From JAZKAR01 sp040389065 (GTDB lineage: Bacteria; Pseudomonadota; Gammaproteobacteria; Burkholderiales; Casimicrobiaceae), in assembly GCA_040389065.1 (NCBI GenBank), contig JAZKAR010000011.1, forward strand, positions 102,705 to 166,704: DNA of 64,000 nt. The letters run 5' to 3'. Each line of letters opens with the position of its first letter. Within the stretch, counting starts at the first letter, position 1. A program made the position numbers and the translations under genes. Of this stretch, positions 63,626 to 64,000 are shown one piece after another. The notes beneath the pieces were generated by a model. It ran no database searches and was not told where the DNA came from. It saw only the letters and a list, made by a program, of their open reading frames with translations.

Positions 63626-64000
63626 AATAAGTTTTATATCAATAGTAATAAGAATAAATTATTTTAACCTGAATTCATCATGCCTAATGGGATAGCGATA
63701 CATCGTTGATAAATAAAAGTAGCTATGTTGCTGAATGGCAATGATTGTTGAGATTAAATTAAAGGTACTCAAAAAAACCATGAAAAGTCTTGATGTTTTG
63801 AAAGATATTTTTATCAGAATTTCCATGTTCAAACTGAACTTGCACTTCATCAGCAGGTTCTTACTAACAAAGGTAGCAAAGAAGCTATTATTTTCTAAAA
63901 AGTTGCTTATAGAGAGCGGTTTTGTTTTGGTAAAAACTATTGTTTTATAGCCGAGCAACTATAAATTAACATAATCGAAGTGCTCAGAAAAAAGTTGATC
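63626..64000. other. Window end, no supported gene
   Basis: AT-rich DNA upstream of ilvA. Overlapping frames on both strands (about 99 and 71 codons) have biased Lys/Phe/Ile/Leu composition and no good ribosome site, so neither is called. Confidence 0.45.

Noticed and set aside
63659..63958. Minus-strand (99 codons) and plus-strand (63735-63950, 71 codons) frames upstream of ilvA
   Set aside because: Both have AT-driven composition and no ribosome site, and neither is more convincing than the other.

Overview
This is a low-GC stretch of what looks like a betaproteobacterial chromosome. The taxonomic call is an inference from gene order: tpiA-secG-tRNA-Leu(GAG) runs into an unfused 14-gene nuoA-N operon, then a DUF2818 gene, a diheme cytochrome c4, and the System II cytochrome c maturation pair ResB-CcsB. 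A roughly 400-residue TrpS, a lipid A acyltransferase divergent from metK, and TatD followed by an ankyrin protein fit the same group. No species is assigned. No rRNA, CRISPR array, prophage or intact insertion sequence was found.

Layout. 0.2-4.5 kb: a small unknown gene, an EamA transporter, exonuclease III, metK and a divergent lipid A acyltransferase. 4.5-6.1 kb: an AT-rich, gene-poor stretch with one 61-codon orphan gene. 6.1-12.4 kb: ispH, yciO, trpS, then a tight cluster of lipoprotein-lipB-dcd-hslO-FkbM methyltransferase. 12.4-18.1 kb, mostly minus strand: two membrane exporters, ankyrin/TatD, a small unknown gene, ElaA-type GNAT and a Dps-like ferritin. 18.5-29.8 kb: mgtA with a tandem repeat array behind it, a chemoreceptor, hrpA, tpiA and secG. 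29.9-49.1 kb: tRNA-Leu, complex I and the cytochrome c genes, which together form an aerobic respiratory block. 49.2-56.5 kb: a small membrane protein, a second chemoreceptor broken by a 10-N gap, a cupredoxin, a diheme cytochrome c peroxidase, a FliK-like protein and an ABC ATPase. 56.5-63.6 kb: a gamma-glutamylcyclotransferase-like gene, ybaB, dnaX, the 4.5S SRP RNA, an unknown gene, a glycine-zipper protein and ilvA.

The most unusual structure lies between the genes. At least nine copies of a 95-130 bp palindromic repeat sit only in intergenic DNA. They share outer arms resembling TTAGAAGTTACGCAGTTGGG and a core resembling GTACTGTCTGCGTTGCTATGC. One copy directly behind mgtA leads into five tandem units of 114-115 bp built on the same core. 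Other points worth attention are: an ABC ATPase with an acidic insertion of about 110 residues between its signature motif and Walker B; a 25-codon relic of a cytochrome c peroxidase C-terminus in front of hrpA; an apparently false assembly gap in the second chemoreceptor; a possible 35-codon leader peptide upstream of tpiA; and metK and the acyltransferase starting only 18 bp apart on opposite strands.
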